Shown here piece by piece: positions 1 through 6,022 of a DNA stretch of 11,976 nt (position 1 is the stretch's first letter; each line of letters opens with the position of its first letter). The notes beneath the pieces were generated by a model. It made no database searches, was not told where the DNA came from, and saw only the letters and a list, made by a program, of their open reading frames with translations. Origin of the DNA: Propionibacterium sp. Lineage in GTDB: Bacteria > Actinomycetota > Actinomycetes > Propionibacteriales > Propionibacteriaceae. The DNA lies in contig DURG01000078.1 in NCBI GenBank assembly GCA_012837465.1, positions 1 to 11,976 on the forward strand. The letters run 5' to 3'. Position numbers and translations under genes: made by a program.

Positions 1-13
1 CACATCACCCACG

Positions 14-20
14 AAGGAAG
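14..20 (+). promoter_or_regulatory. Ribosome binding site deciding the TTG start of sufD
   Basis: AAGGAAG lies 5 nt before a TTG codon at 26. It is the only good Shine-Dalgarno match near the beginning of the SufD frame, and no ATG or GTG start with a comparable site is seen. It therefore supports a TTG start. The 25 bases ahead of the gene show no recognisable end of sufB, so they are probably the sufB-sufD spacer. Confidence 0.75.
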
Positions 21-25
21 AAGAA

Positions 26-1204
26 TTGACCACCATCACTGAGGCCCCGAACGTGGCCGCAGCCATCGAAACCGTCGAATCGCACCTCCACCCGACCCCG
101 TCCTGGACCGCCGAGGACCACCCGCAGCCCACCGGGCGCGAGGAGATCTGGCGCTTCACCCCGCTCAAGCGCTTCAAGACGCTGCTCAACCACGTCCAGG
201 ACATGGGCACGCTCGACTGGAGCGGCGAGTTCCCCGAGGGTGTGACCGTGGACTCGATCACGGTCGAGCAGGCCCACGAGCTCGCCGGCGAGGCCCCGAC
301 GGACCGCATCTCGGCGCTCGCCGCCGAGCAGGCCGTCCACCGCACCCACATCCAGATCCCGGCCGAGGCCGAGATCGCCGAGCCCATCATCTTCACGGGC
401 CGGGGGCAGGGCGGCGAGGCCCGCGACCACGTCGTGGTCACCGTCGGCAACCACGCCAGGGCTACCATCGTGTTCCGCTACGAGGGCTCCGCGAACTACG
501 CCGAGAAGACCGACGTCATCGTCGGCGACGGTGCGCACGTGAACTTCATCACGGTGCAGGACTGGGAGGACGGCTCCGTGCACGGCGGGCAGCGCACCGT
601 CAGCATTGGCCGCGATGCGCAGGTCAAGACCGTGACCGCCTCCCTCGGCGGCGACGTGCGCCTGCAGGAGAACTCGCACTACGCCGGCCCCGGCGGCGAG
701 ATCGACGCCTACGGCCTGTACTTCGCTGACGAGAACCAGCACATCCAGCACCGCCTGTTCGTGGATCACAACGCGCCCAACACCAAGTCCAACGTGGATT
801 ACCGCGGCGCGCTGCGCGGCAAGGGCGCCCACTCCGTGTGGATCGGTGACGTGCTCATCCGCAAGGTGGCCGAGAACATCGACACCTACGAGTCGAACAA
901 GAACCTCGTGCTCACCGATGGCTGCCAGGCCGATTCCGTGCCGAACCTCGAGATCGAGACCGGCGAGATCGCCGGCGCCGGCCACTCGTCGTCGACGGGT
1001 CGCTTCGACGAGGAGCAGCTCTTCTACCTGATGAGCCGCGGCCTCTCGGACGTCGAGGCCCGCCGCCTGGTGGCCCACGGCTTCTTCGCCGACATCATCC
1101 GCAAGGTCGGCATCCCCGAGATCGAGGCCAAGATGCTGGCCACCATCGAGCGCGAGCTCGAACTGGTGCACGGCTCCACCGCCACGAAGGCCGACGAGCA
1201 GTGA
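26..1204 (+). CDS. sufD: Fe-S cluster assembly scaffold protein SufD
   Basis: This is the SufD subunit of the cytoplasmic SufBCD scaffold, on which iron and sulfide are assembled into clusters. The product is 392 aa, normal for the family. The N-terminal part (about 1-125) is variable and helical. The middle (about 130-330) is the right-handed beta-helix core of the SufBD family, with many short alternating beta segments. The C-terminal helical part (about 331-385) begins with the hallmark segment around FYLMSRGLSDVEARRL. A conserved-type histidine (H320, in the context AGAGHSSSTG) aligns from memory with E. coli SufD H360; the nearby E. coli cysteine appears to be alanine here, as I recall for actinobacterial relatives. 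Translation starts at TTG, chosen from the AAGGAAG site. The stop overlaps the next gene's GTG by 4 nt. SufB, the usual partner, should be just upstream of the window. Confidence 0.95.
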   Translation: MTTITEAPNVAAAIETVESHLHPTPSWTAEDHPQPTGREEIWRFTPLKRFKTLLNHVQDMGTLDWSGEFPEGVTVDSITVEQAHELAGEAPTDRISALAAEQAVHRTHIQIPAEAEIAEPIIFTGRGQGGEARDHVVVTVGNHARATIVFRYEGSANYAEKTDVIVGDGAHVNFITVQDWEDGSVHGGQRTVSIGRDAQVKTVTASLGGDVRLQENSHYAGPGGEIDAYGLYFADENQHIQHRLFVDHNAPNTKSNVDYRGALRGKGAHSVWIGDVLIRKVAENIDTYESNKNLVLTDGCQADSVPNLEIETGEIAGAGHSSSTGRFDEEQLFYLMSRGLSDVEARRLVAHGFFADIIRKVGIPEIEAKMLATIERELELVHGSTATKADEQ

Positions 1205-1530
1205 GCTTCCAGGCGGTCTGCAAGGTCTCTGACCTGACCACGGACGTGCCGTTCCCCGTCGACGTGGGCGACGAGCTCACCGTGGCCGTCGTCAGCCACG
1301 GGGACCGGCTCTACGCCATCGAGGACCAGTGCAGCCACGGCAACGTGCCACTGTCCGAAGGTGACGTGGAAGGCGACACGATCGAGTGCTACCTGCACGG
1401 ATCCGTCTTCGACCTGGCCACCGGCCGCCCGCTCAACCTGCCCGCCACCGAGCCGGTGCGCGTCTTCGCGTGCCGGATCGAGGGCGACGACGTCCTCATC
1501 GACGTCGACACCCCCACCGACGACTACTGA
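1201..1530 (+). CDS. Rieske-type [2Fe-2S] ferredoxin of the SUF operon
   Basis: A 109-aa soluble protein that is a single Rieske domain, of the kind usually named 'non-haem iron oxygenase ferredoxin subunit'. The two cluster-binding motifs are complete: C44-S-H46 and C63-Y-L-H66, giving two Cys and two His ligands to a [2Fe-2S] centre. No membrane anchor or catalytic oxygenase domain is present, so it should be a small electron carrier in the cytoplasm. The GTG start overlaps the sufD stop (GTGA), with GAAGG at 1186-1190 as a modest ribosome site. Such genes are regularly found between sufD and sufC in actinobacteria, and no oxygenase gene is nearby. The inference is a redox role in cluster assembly, for example supplying electrons, but the actual partner is not shown by the sequence. 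Confidence 0.9.
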   Translation: MSFQAVCKVSDLTTDVPFPVDVGDELTVAVVSHGDRLYAIEDQCSHGNVPLSEGDVEGDTIECYLHGSVFDLATGRPLNLPATEPVRVFACRIEGDDVLIDVDTPTDDY

Positions 1531-1566
1531 TCCCAGACACGAACACTTCAGGAGAAACAACCAATC

Positions 1567-2331
1567 ATGTCCACCCTCGTCATCTCCGACCTGCACGTCG
1601 ACGTCCTCACCGAGGACGGCCCCAAGCAGATCCTCAAGGGCGTCAACCTGACCATCAACCCCGGCGAGATCCACGCCCTCATGGGCCCCAACGGCTCCGG
1701 CAAGTCCACCCTCGCCTACGCCATCGCCGGCCACCCCAAGTACGAGATCACCCAGGGCACCGTCACCCTCGACGGTGAGGACCTCACCGAGATGGGCGTA
1801 GACGAGCGCGCCAAGGCCGGCCTGTTCCTGGCCATGCAGTACCCGGTGGAGGTGCCCGGCGTCTCCGTGGCCAACTTCCTGCGCACCGCCAAGACCGCCA
1901 TCGACGGCGAGGCGCCGAAGGTGCGCACCTGGGTCAAGGAGGTCGAGGAGACCCTCTCTGGCCTGCAGCTCGACAAGTCCTTCTCCGGCCGCTCGGTCAA
2001 CGAGGGCTTCTCCGGTGGTGAGAAGAAGCGCCACGAGATCGCCCAGCTGCAGCTGCTCAACCCCAAGGCCGCGATCCTCGACGAGACCGATTCCGGCCTC
2101 GACATCGATGCGCTGCGCATCGTCTCCGAGGGCGTCAACAAGTACTCGGCGCAGGGCGACCGCGCCGTCGTGCTGATCACGCACTACACGCGCATCCTGC
2201 GCTACATCGAGCCCACCTTCGTGCACGTCTTCGTCGACGGCCGCATCGTGGCCGAGGGCGGCAAGGAACTGGCCGAGAACCTCGAGGCCGAGGGCTACGA
2301 GAAGTACATCAAGGAAGCTGCCAACGCCTGA
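1567..2331 (+). CDS. sufC: Fe-S cluster assembly ATPase SufC
   Basis: The ABC-type ATPase of the SufBCD complex, a soluble protein whose ATP hydrolysis drives rearrangement of the SufB-SufD scaffold. At 254 aa it has the normal length. All nucleotide-binding motifs are intact: Walker A GPNGSGKST (residues 40-48), Q-loop Q91 in AMQYPVEVPG, the ABC signature FSGGEKKR (148-155), Walker B AAILDE (168-173), D-loop SGLD (176-179) and H-loop H206. The SGGEKKR signature and the AMQYP segment are specific to SufC among ABC ATPases. The ATG start has AGGAGA at 1550-1555, 11 nt upstream. It follows the Rieske gene by 36 nt, and its TGA shares one base with the sufS ATG (TGATG), implying translational coupling. 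Confidence 0.97.
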   Translation: MSTLVISDLHVDVLTEDGPKQILKGVNLTINPGEIHALMGPNGSGKSTLAYAIAGHPKYEITQGTVTLDGEDLTEMGVDERAKAGLFLAMQYPVEVPGVSVANFLRTAKTAIDGEAPKVRTWVKEVEETLSGLQLDKSFSGRSVNEGFSGGEKKRHEIAQLQLLNPKAAILDETDSGLDIDALRIVSEGVNKYSAQGDRAVVLITHYTRILRYIEPTFVHVFVDGRIVAEGGKELAENLEAEGYEKYIKEAANA

Positions 2332-3572
2332 TGTTGGACACCTTCCGGATCCGGACCGACTTCCCCATCCTGCAGCGCAGGGTGGGGGAGTCCCCGCTGG
2401 TCTACCTCGATTCGGCGAACACGTCGCAGAAGCCCCGCCAGGTGGTCGACGCCATCGCGGAGCACTACCTGCAGCACAACGCCAACGTGGCGCGCGCCAT
2501 GCACCTCCTGGGTGCCGAGGCGACCGCGGCGTTCGAGGATGCCCGCGAGAAGGTCGCCCGATTCATCGGTGCTGCCCGCGCCGAGGAGGTCGTCTTCACG
2601 AAGAACGCCTCCGAGGCGCTCAACCTGGCGGCCAACTCCCTCGGCGCCGGGCTCCAGCCCGGTGACGAGGTGGTGATCTCCGTCATGGAGCACCACTCGA
2701 ACATCGTGCCGTGGCAGCTCGTGTGCGAACGCACCGGCGCCACCCTGCGCTGGTTCGACATCACCGACGACGGCCGCCTCGACCTCGAGGCCGCCGAGCG
2801 CGACCACCTCATCAACGAGCGCACGAAGATCGTCTCGCTGACGTGGGTGAGCAACGTGCTCGGCACGCACAACCCCGTCACCGCGATCGCTGAGCAGGCG
2901 CACGCCGTCGGGGCGAGGATGGTGGTCGACGCGTCGCAGGCCGTGCCGCACCAGGCCACCGACGTGGCCACGCTGGGCGCGGATCTGGTCGCCTTCACGG
3001 CGCACAAGATGCTGGGGCCCACCGGCATCGGCGTGCTGTGGGGCTCCTACGACCTGCTCGCCGAGCTGCCGCCGTTCCTGGGCGGCGGCGAGATGATCGA
3101 GGTCGTCGAGATGGCGCGCTCCACCTACGCCCCGCCGCCGCACCGGTTCGAGGCGGGCACCCCGCCCATCGCGCAGGCAGTGGGCCTGGGCGCTGCCATC
3201 GACTACCTGGACGGGATCGGGATGGCGGCCATCGCCGAGCACGAGCAGGAACTGACGAGCCACGCCCTGGCCAAGCTCACCGCCATCGAGGGGCTGAGCA
3301 TCCTCGGGCCCACCGCGGCCGTGGACCGCGGCAGTGCGATCTCGTTCAACCTCGACGGCGTGCACCCACACGACGTGATGCAGGTGCTCGACTCCAGGGG
3401 CGTCGCCATCCGTGGCGGCCACCACTGCGCCCGACCGCTCCACAAACGGCTCGGGTACCAGAGTTCGACGCGCGCCTCGTCCTACCTGTACACCACCCCC
3501 GCGGAGATCGATGCACTTGCCGATGCGCTGGTGTTCACCCGCGACTACTTCGCCCCGCGATTCAAGGGCTGA
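2331..3572 (+). CDS. sufS: Cysteine desulfurase SufS
   Basis: A PLP-dependent, class II (SufS-type) cysteine desulfurase that converts L-cysteine to L-alanine and leaves a persulfide on its active-site cysteine for cluster assembly. The product is 413 aa. The N-terminal family motif appears as YLDSANTSQKP, the PLP Schiff-base lysine is K226 (in FTAHKMLGPTG), and the catalytic cysteine is C366 (in RGGHHCARPLH). These positions closely match E. coli SufS (K226, C364). The ATG overlaps the sufC stop by one base, and sufU begins 5 nt after the stop, so enzyme and sulfur acceptor should be made together. A class I IscS-like enzyme is unlikely because of the short active-site loop and the SUF context. 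Confidence 0.97.
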   Translation: MLDTFRIRTDFPILQRRVGESPLVYLDSANTSQKPRQVVDAIAEHYLQHNANVARAMHLLGAEATAAFEDAREKVARFIGAARAEEVVFTKNASEALNLAANSLGAGLQPGDEVVISVMEHHSNIVPWQLVCERTGATLRWFDITDDGRLDLEAAERDHLINERTKIVSLTWVSNVLGTHNPVTAIAEQAHAVGARMVVDASQAVPHQATDVATLGADLVAFTAHKMLGPTGIGVLWGSYDLLAELPPFLGGGEMIEVVEMARSTYAPPPHRFEAGTPPIAQAVGLGAAIDYLDGIGMAAIAEHEQELTSHALAKLTAIEGLSILGPTAAVDRGSAISFNLDGVHPHDVMQVLDSRGVAIRGGHHCARPLHKRLGYQSSTRASSYLYTTPAEIDALADALVFTRDYFAPRFKG

Positions 3573-3577
3573 CACCT

Positions 3578-4021
3578 ATGAACATTGACGAGCTGTACCA
3601 GACGATCATCCTCGACCACTACCGCGAGAAGCACCACTCGGGCCTGCGCGAGCCGTACCAGGCCGAGGTGCACCACGTGAACCCCTCCTGTGGCGACGAG
3701 CTCACCCTGCGCGTGCAGATCGACGACGGGGAGTTCACCGACATCTCCTACGACGCGGAGGGCTGCTCCATCTCGCAGGCCTCGGTGTCGATCATGACCG
3801 ACCTGCTCATCGGCAACTCCGTCGGGCACGCCATGGAACTGCACGACCAGTTCCTCGAGGTCATGCACAGCCAGGGGGCCATCACCCCCGACGAGGATGT
3901 CTTCGAAGACGCCATCGCGTTCGCCGGCGTGTCCAAGTTCCCCGCCCGCGTCAAGTGCGCGCTGCTGGGCTGGTCCGCCATGAAGGACGCCACCATGCAA
4001 GCCACTGCGGACGCTGGTTGA
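3578..4021 (+). CDS. sufU: SufU zinc-dependent sulfurtransferase (Fe-S assembly)
   Basis: A 147-aa SufU/IscU-fold protein. In Gram-positive bacteria SufU accepts sulfur from SufS and passes it to SufBCD, rather than acting as the scaffold. The zinc-site residues known from Bacillus subtilis SufU are all visible: C38 and D40 (PSCGDEL), C63 (EGCSISQAS) and C127 (RVKCALLGW). The SufU-type insertion between the second and third cysteine is present and separates it from IscU. The ATG was chosen because it lies 5 nt after the sufS stop with AAGGG upstream; the same frame is open further upstream inside sufS, but that stretch is a shadow. The last codons and the TGA stop fall in the left end of a dispersed repeat (4012-4066), so the tail ATADAG may be repeat-derived. 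Confidence 0.95.
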   Translation: MNIDELYQTIILDHYREKHHSGLREPYQAEVHHVNPSCGDELTLRVQIDDGEFTDISYDAEGCSISQASVSIMTDLLIGNSVGHAMELHDQFLEVMHSQGAITPDEDVFEDAIAFAGVSKFPARVKCALLGWSAMKDATMQATADAG

Positions 4022-4066
4022 GCCGTCCGTCTCCGAGCTTGCGAGGAGCGCGGACGCGTCGAAACC
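4012..4066 (+). repeat. Dispersed imperfect palindromic repeat, copy 1
   Basis: The element begins CGCTGGTTGAGC (4012-4023) and ends GTCGAAACC (4058-4066). The same ends occur in reverse orientation at 9072-9112. Internally it can fold: CGTCCG (4024-4029) pairs with CGGACG (4051-4056), and CTCC (4031-4034) pairs with GGAG (4045-4048). It overlaps the sufU 3' end and stop codon. No T-tract follows, so an intrinsic terminator is not clearly indicated. Similar CGCTGGTTGAG...GTCGAAACC units are common between genes in high-GC actinobacteria; that is recalled, not searched. Confidence 0.7.
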
Positions 4067-4091
4067 GCCAAGCATCACTCACGCCGAAACC

Positions 4092-4097
4092 GAAGGA
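4092..4097 (+). promoter_or_regulatory. Ribosome binding site of sufT
   Basis: GAAGGA lies 6 nt before the ATG at 4104. It gives sufT its own initiation signal after the repeat-containing spacer, where coupling to sufU is not possible. Confidence 0.6.
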
Positions 4098-4103
4098 ACC
4101 GAA

Positions 4104-4493
4104 ATGACCGAACCCCGCCCCAGCGACCTGGTGAAGGACGACCTGCCCGACGTGCCCCTGGGCGCGCCGGCCACCCCGTCGGCGATCCCCTCCGAGGAGG
4201 AGATTTTCGAGGCGATGAAGGACGTCGTCGACCCCGAGCTCATGGTCAACGTGGTCGACCTCGGCCTCGTCTACGGCGCGCAGGTCGACGACGAGGGCAA
4301 CGTCACCGTCGACATGACGCTGACCTCGCCCACCTGCCCGCTGACCGACAAGATCGAGTACGACACCAAGTACGTCCTCGACGGCCTGGCGAACTCCGTG
4401 ACCATCAACTGGGTGTGGCTGCCGCCGTGGACCCTCGAGATGATCACCGAGGACGGCCGCGAGCAGCTCCGCTCCATCGGCTACAACATCTGA
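4104..4493 (+). CDS. sufT: SufT, MIP18/DUF59-family Fe-S maturation factor
   Basis: A 129-aa protein of the MIP18 (DUF59) family. In bacteria the SUF-linked members, called SufT, help deliver or mature iron-sulfur clusters in target proteins, especially under high Fe-S demand. The family motifs are in order: DPEL (43-46), VVDLGLVY (50-57), TSPTCP (74-79, with the conserved cysteine C78) and the WLPPW segment near the C terminus. About 28 Pro/Asp-rich residues precede the domain and are probably a flexible extension. It lies 82 nt after sufU, separated by a dispersed palindrome, so it may be translated independently but still belongs to the operon. A PaaD-type role is much less likely because no phenylacetate genes are present. 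Confidence 0.92.
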   Translation: MTEPRPSDLVKDDLPDVPLGAPATPSAIPSEEEIFEAMKDVVDPELMVNVVDLGLVYGAQVDDEGNVTVDMTLTSPTCPLTDKIEYDTKYVLDGLANSVTINWVWLPPWTLEMITEDGREQLRSIGYNI

Positions 4494-4499
4494 CGCAGG

Positions 4500-4505
4500 T
4501 AAACT
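4500..4505 (+). promoter_or_regulatory. Possible -10 element before the DUF151 gene
   Basis: TAAACT fits the actinobacterial -10 pattern TANNNT and lies 34 nt before the ATG at 4534. No convincing -35 is seen in the end of sufT. This is a weak prediction; read-through from the suf operon is equally possible. Confidence 0.3.
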
Positions 4506-4533
4506 GGGGGCCACGACCCTGGAGGTGGTCCCC

Positions 4534-5028
4534 ATGATCCAAGTCGAGCTGACAAGCATCGCGGTCGACACCCGTGGGCTGCCGGTGGTGCTTCTGAAGC
4601 CCGCCGTTCCGCAGCCGGACCTGGGGGTCATCCTGCCCATCTGGATCGGCGGGCAGGAGGCCACGGCGATCATGATGGCGCTGCAGGGCGCCGAGACGTC
4701 CAGGCCCATGTCCTACGACCTGATGGCCCGCCTGCTCGCCGCCCTCGACGCGACGGTGACGCAGGTTGCCGTCACACGGCTCGAGGAGGGCACCTTCTAC
4801 GCCGAGATCACCGTCGAGACCCCCACCGGCCCGGAGGTGGTCGACGCCCGGCCGTCTGACTCCATCGCGCTCGCCATGCGCGTGCAGGCGCCCGTCTTCG
4901 TGGCCGAGGACGTGCTGCGCGCCGCCGGCATCCCCGAGGAACACGTCACGGACATCGAGGAGGAGGAGCAGGTGGAGAAGTTCAGCGAGTTCCTCGACTC
5001 GGTCGATCCCAACGACTTCCGCGGTTAG
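4534..5028 (+). CDS. Bifunctional nuclease family protein (DUF151/BFN)
   Basis: A 164-aa soluble protein of the bifunctional nuclease (BFN, formerly DUF151) family. Some plant members have reported DNase/RNase activity, but the function of most bacterial members is untested. Family segments are clear: LPIWIGGQEA (34-43), the RPMSYDLMARLL segment, TFYAEI, and DARPSDSIALAM (104-115) followed by APVFVAEDVL. The C-terminal 25 residues are acidic (IEEEEQ, DSVDPNDF). I place the start at ATG 4534 because GGAGG (4521-4525) lies 8 nt upstream; a GTG at 4525 overlaps that site and would add only three residues. The gene follows sufT by 40 nt. No functional link to Fe-S assembly can be read from the sequence. 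Confidence 0.9.
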   Translation: MIQVELTSIAVDTRGLPVVLLKPAVPQPDLGVILPIWIGGQEATAIMMALQGAETSRPMSYDLMARLLAALDATVTQVAVTRLEEGTFYAEITVETPTGPEVVDARPSDSIALAMRVQAPVFVAEDVLRAAGIPEEHVTDIEEEEQVEKFSEFLDSVDPNDFRG

Positions 5029-5063
5029 CCTTGGTGGGGACACCGATTCGGAGGAGCCCAGAG

Positions 5064-5891
5064 ATGCCCACCATCACGACCACCAATGGCGTTGCCCTCA
5101 ACTACACCGACACGGGAGGCGAGGGCCGGCCCCTCGTCCTGGTCCACGGCTGGCCGCTCTCCGGGGAGAGCTTCGCCGGCAACATCCCCGTGTTCGCCGA
5201 CGCCGGGTACCGCGTCATCGCCTACGACCGCCGCGGCTTCGGCAAGTCCGACAAGCCGGCCGACGGCTACGACTACGACACGCTCGCCGACGACCTGAAG
5301 TCGCTGCTCGACGAACTCGACCTCGACGGCGCCGTCCTGCTCGGCTTCTCGATGGGCGGGGGAGAGGTGGCCCGCTACTTCGGCCGCCACGGTTCCCACC
5401 GCGTCGCCGGCGCCATCTTCTCCGGCTCCATCGCACCCGCCTTGTGCATCACCGACGACAACCCCGACGGCGCGATGCCGATGGACGGGTTCCAGGGCAT
5501 GGCCGACCAGGCCCGCGACGATCGAGACAACTTCCTCGAACAGTTCGTCGGCTGGTTCTACTCGACGGAGGAGGGCGGCCTGCAGGTCGACGACGACGTG
5601 CGCGCCAAGGGCCTCGAGATCGCCAAGCAGTCGGATCCGTCCGCCGCGGCGGAGACCATCCTGATCTGGGCCACGGACCTGCGCGAGGACTGTCGAAGGA
5701 TCGACGTGCCCACGCTCGTCATCCACGGCGACGGCGACATCAACGTGCCGATGGCCAAGTCGAGCCAGCGGATGCCGGAGTACGTCAAGGACGCCCGCCT
5801 CCACGTGATCCAGGGTGGGCCGCACGGCGCGAATGACTCGCACGCCGACGAGTGGAACAACGCGATCCTGGACTTCCTCAAGACCCTCTGA
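5064..5891 (+). CDS. Alpha/beta hydrolase, non-haem chloroperoxidase/perhydrolase type
   Basis: A 275-aa cytoplasmic alpha/beta-hydrolase-fold enzyme of the group often annotated as non-haem chloroperoxidase or arylesterase/perhydrolase. Seen in order are the oxyanion-hole motif HGWPLSGES (from H28), the YDRRGFGKSDKP segment (54-65) typical of this group, the nucleophile elbow GFSMGGGEVARY with S96, the acid in HGDGD (D225 most likely) and the catalytic histidine H254 in GGPHGAND. The triad is complete, so the enzyme should be active. Its natural substrate is not evident; family members hydrolyse esters and can form peracids. There is no signal peptide. The ATG at 5064 was preferred to an upstream in-frame start at 5031 because GAGGAG (5051-5056) sits 7 nt before it. 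The gap to the DUF151 gene is 35 nt, so co-transcription is plausible. Confidence 0.9.
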   Translation: MPTITTTNGVALNYTDTGGEGRPLVLVHGWPLSGESFAGNIPVFADAGYRVIAYDRRGFGKSDKPADGYDYDTLADDLKSLLDELDLDGAVLLGFSMGGGEVARYFGRHGSHRVAGAIFSGSIAPALCITDDNPDGAMPMDGFQGMADQARDDRDNFLEQFVGWFYSTEEGGLQVDDDVRAKGLEIAKQSDPSAAAETILIWATDLREDCRRIDVPTLVIHGDGDINVPMAKSSQRMPEYVKDARLHVIQGGPHGANDSHADEWNNAILDFLKTL

Positions 5892-5893
5892 GC

Positions 5894-5930
5894 GGTCCCT
5901 GAGCGTTGCGCCCCGCGCAACGACGAAGGG
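5894..5930 (+). terminator. Strong GC hairpin after the hydrolase gene
   Basis: CGTTGCGC (5904-5911) and GCGCAACG (5915-5922) form a perfect 8-bp stem around a 3-nt CCC loop. It is flanked by GGTCCCTGAG and CGACGAAGGG, which give further imperfect pairing (CCCT with AGGG). It starts 3 nt after the hydrolase stop. There is no T-run, but hairpins without T-tails are common at gene ends in GC-rich actinobacteria. The outer parts resemble the recurrent actinobacterial repeat CCCTGAGCTTGTCGAAGGG, so it may be a repeat copy as well as a terminator. Confidence 0.55.
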
Positions 5931-5951
5931 CCCCCGCAGCGTGCGTGACAC

Positions 5952-5971
5952 GCCAACCCTCGCTGGTTGGC
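5952..5971 (+). promoter_or_regulatory. Inverted repeat upstream of DUF368 gene, possible operator
   Basis: GCCAACC (5952-5958) and GGTTGGC (5965-5971) are perfect 7-nt inverted arms around 6 nt. The right arm overlaps a possible -35 (TTGGCA, 5967-5972), a position suited to a repressor site, although a second hairpin is also possible. No bound regulator can be named. Confidence 0.35.
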
Positions 5972-5997
5972 AGACCGTCATGATGGCCAAGTAGTCT
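5967..5997 (+). promoter_or_regulatory. Possible promoter of the DUF368-rarD unit
   Basis: TTGGCA (5967-5972) and TAGTCT (5992-5997) resemble -35 and -10 hexamers with a 19-nt spacer, at the long end of the acceptable range. The position after a hairpin and 25 nt before the ATG is sensible. AAAGG at 6013-6017 is the ribosome site. Confidence 0.35.
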
Positions 5998-6022
5998 GCA
6001 TGCGTCCAGACGAAAGGCCCCC

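Noticed and set aside
5..1171. Long minus-strand open frame of 388 codons opposite sufD
   Set aside because: Its translation is rich in Gly, Val, Leu, Asp and His without domain patterns, as expected opposite a GC3-rich gene. The plus strand encodes a clear SufD.
2295..3575. Minus-strand open frame of 426 codons opposite sufS
   Set aside because: It is a composition shadow: it mirrors sufS almost exactly, has repetitive low-complexity residues and lacks any recognisable motif.
3038..3577. Upstream in-frame extension of sufU into sufS, suggesting a fused protein
   Set aside because: The extension is Arg/Pro-rich frame-shadow sequence inside a fully intact sufS. SufU homology starts at the ATG at 3578.
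4012..4066. Treating the sufU-sufT palindrome as an intrinsic terminator
   Set aside because: No T-tract follows, and sufT downstream belongs functionally to the same operon. I list it as a repeat instead.
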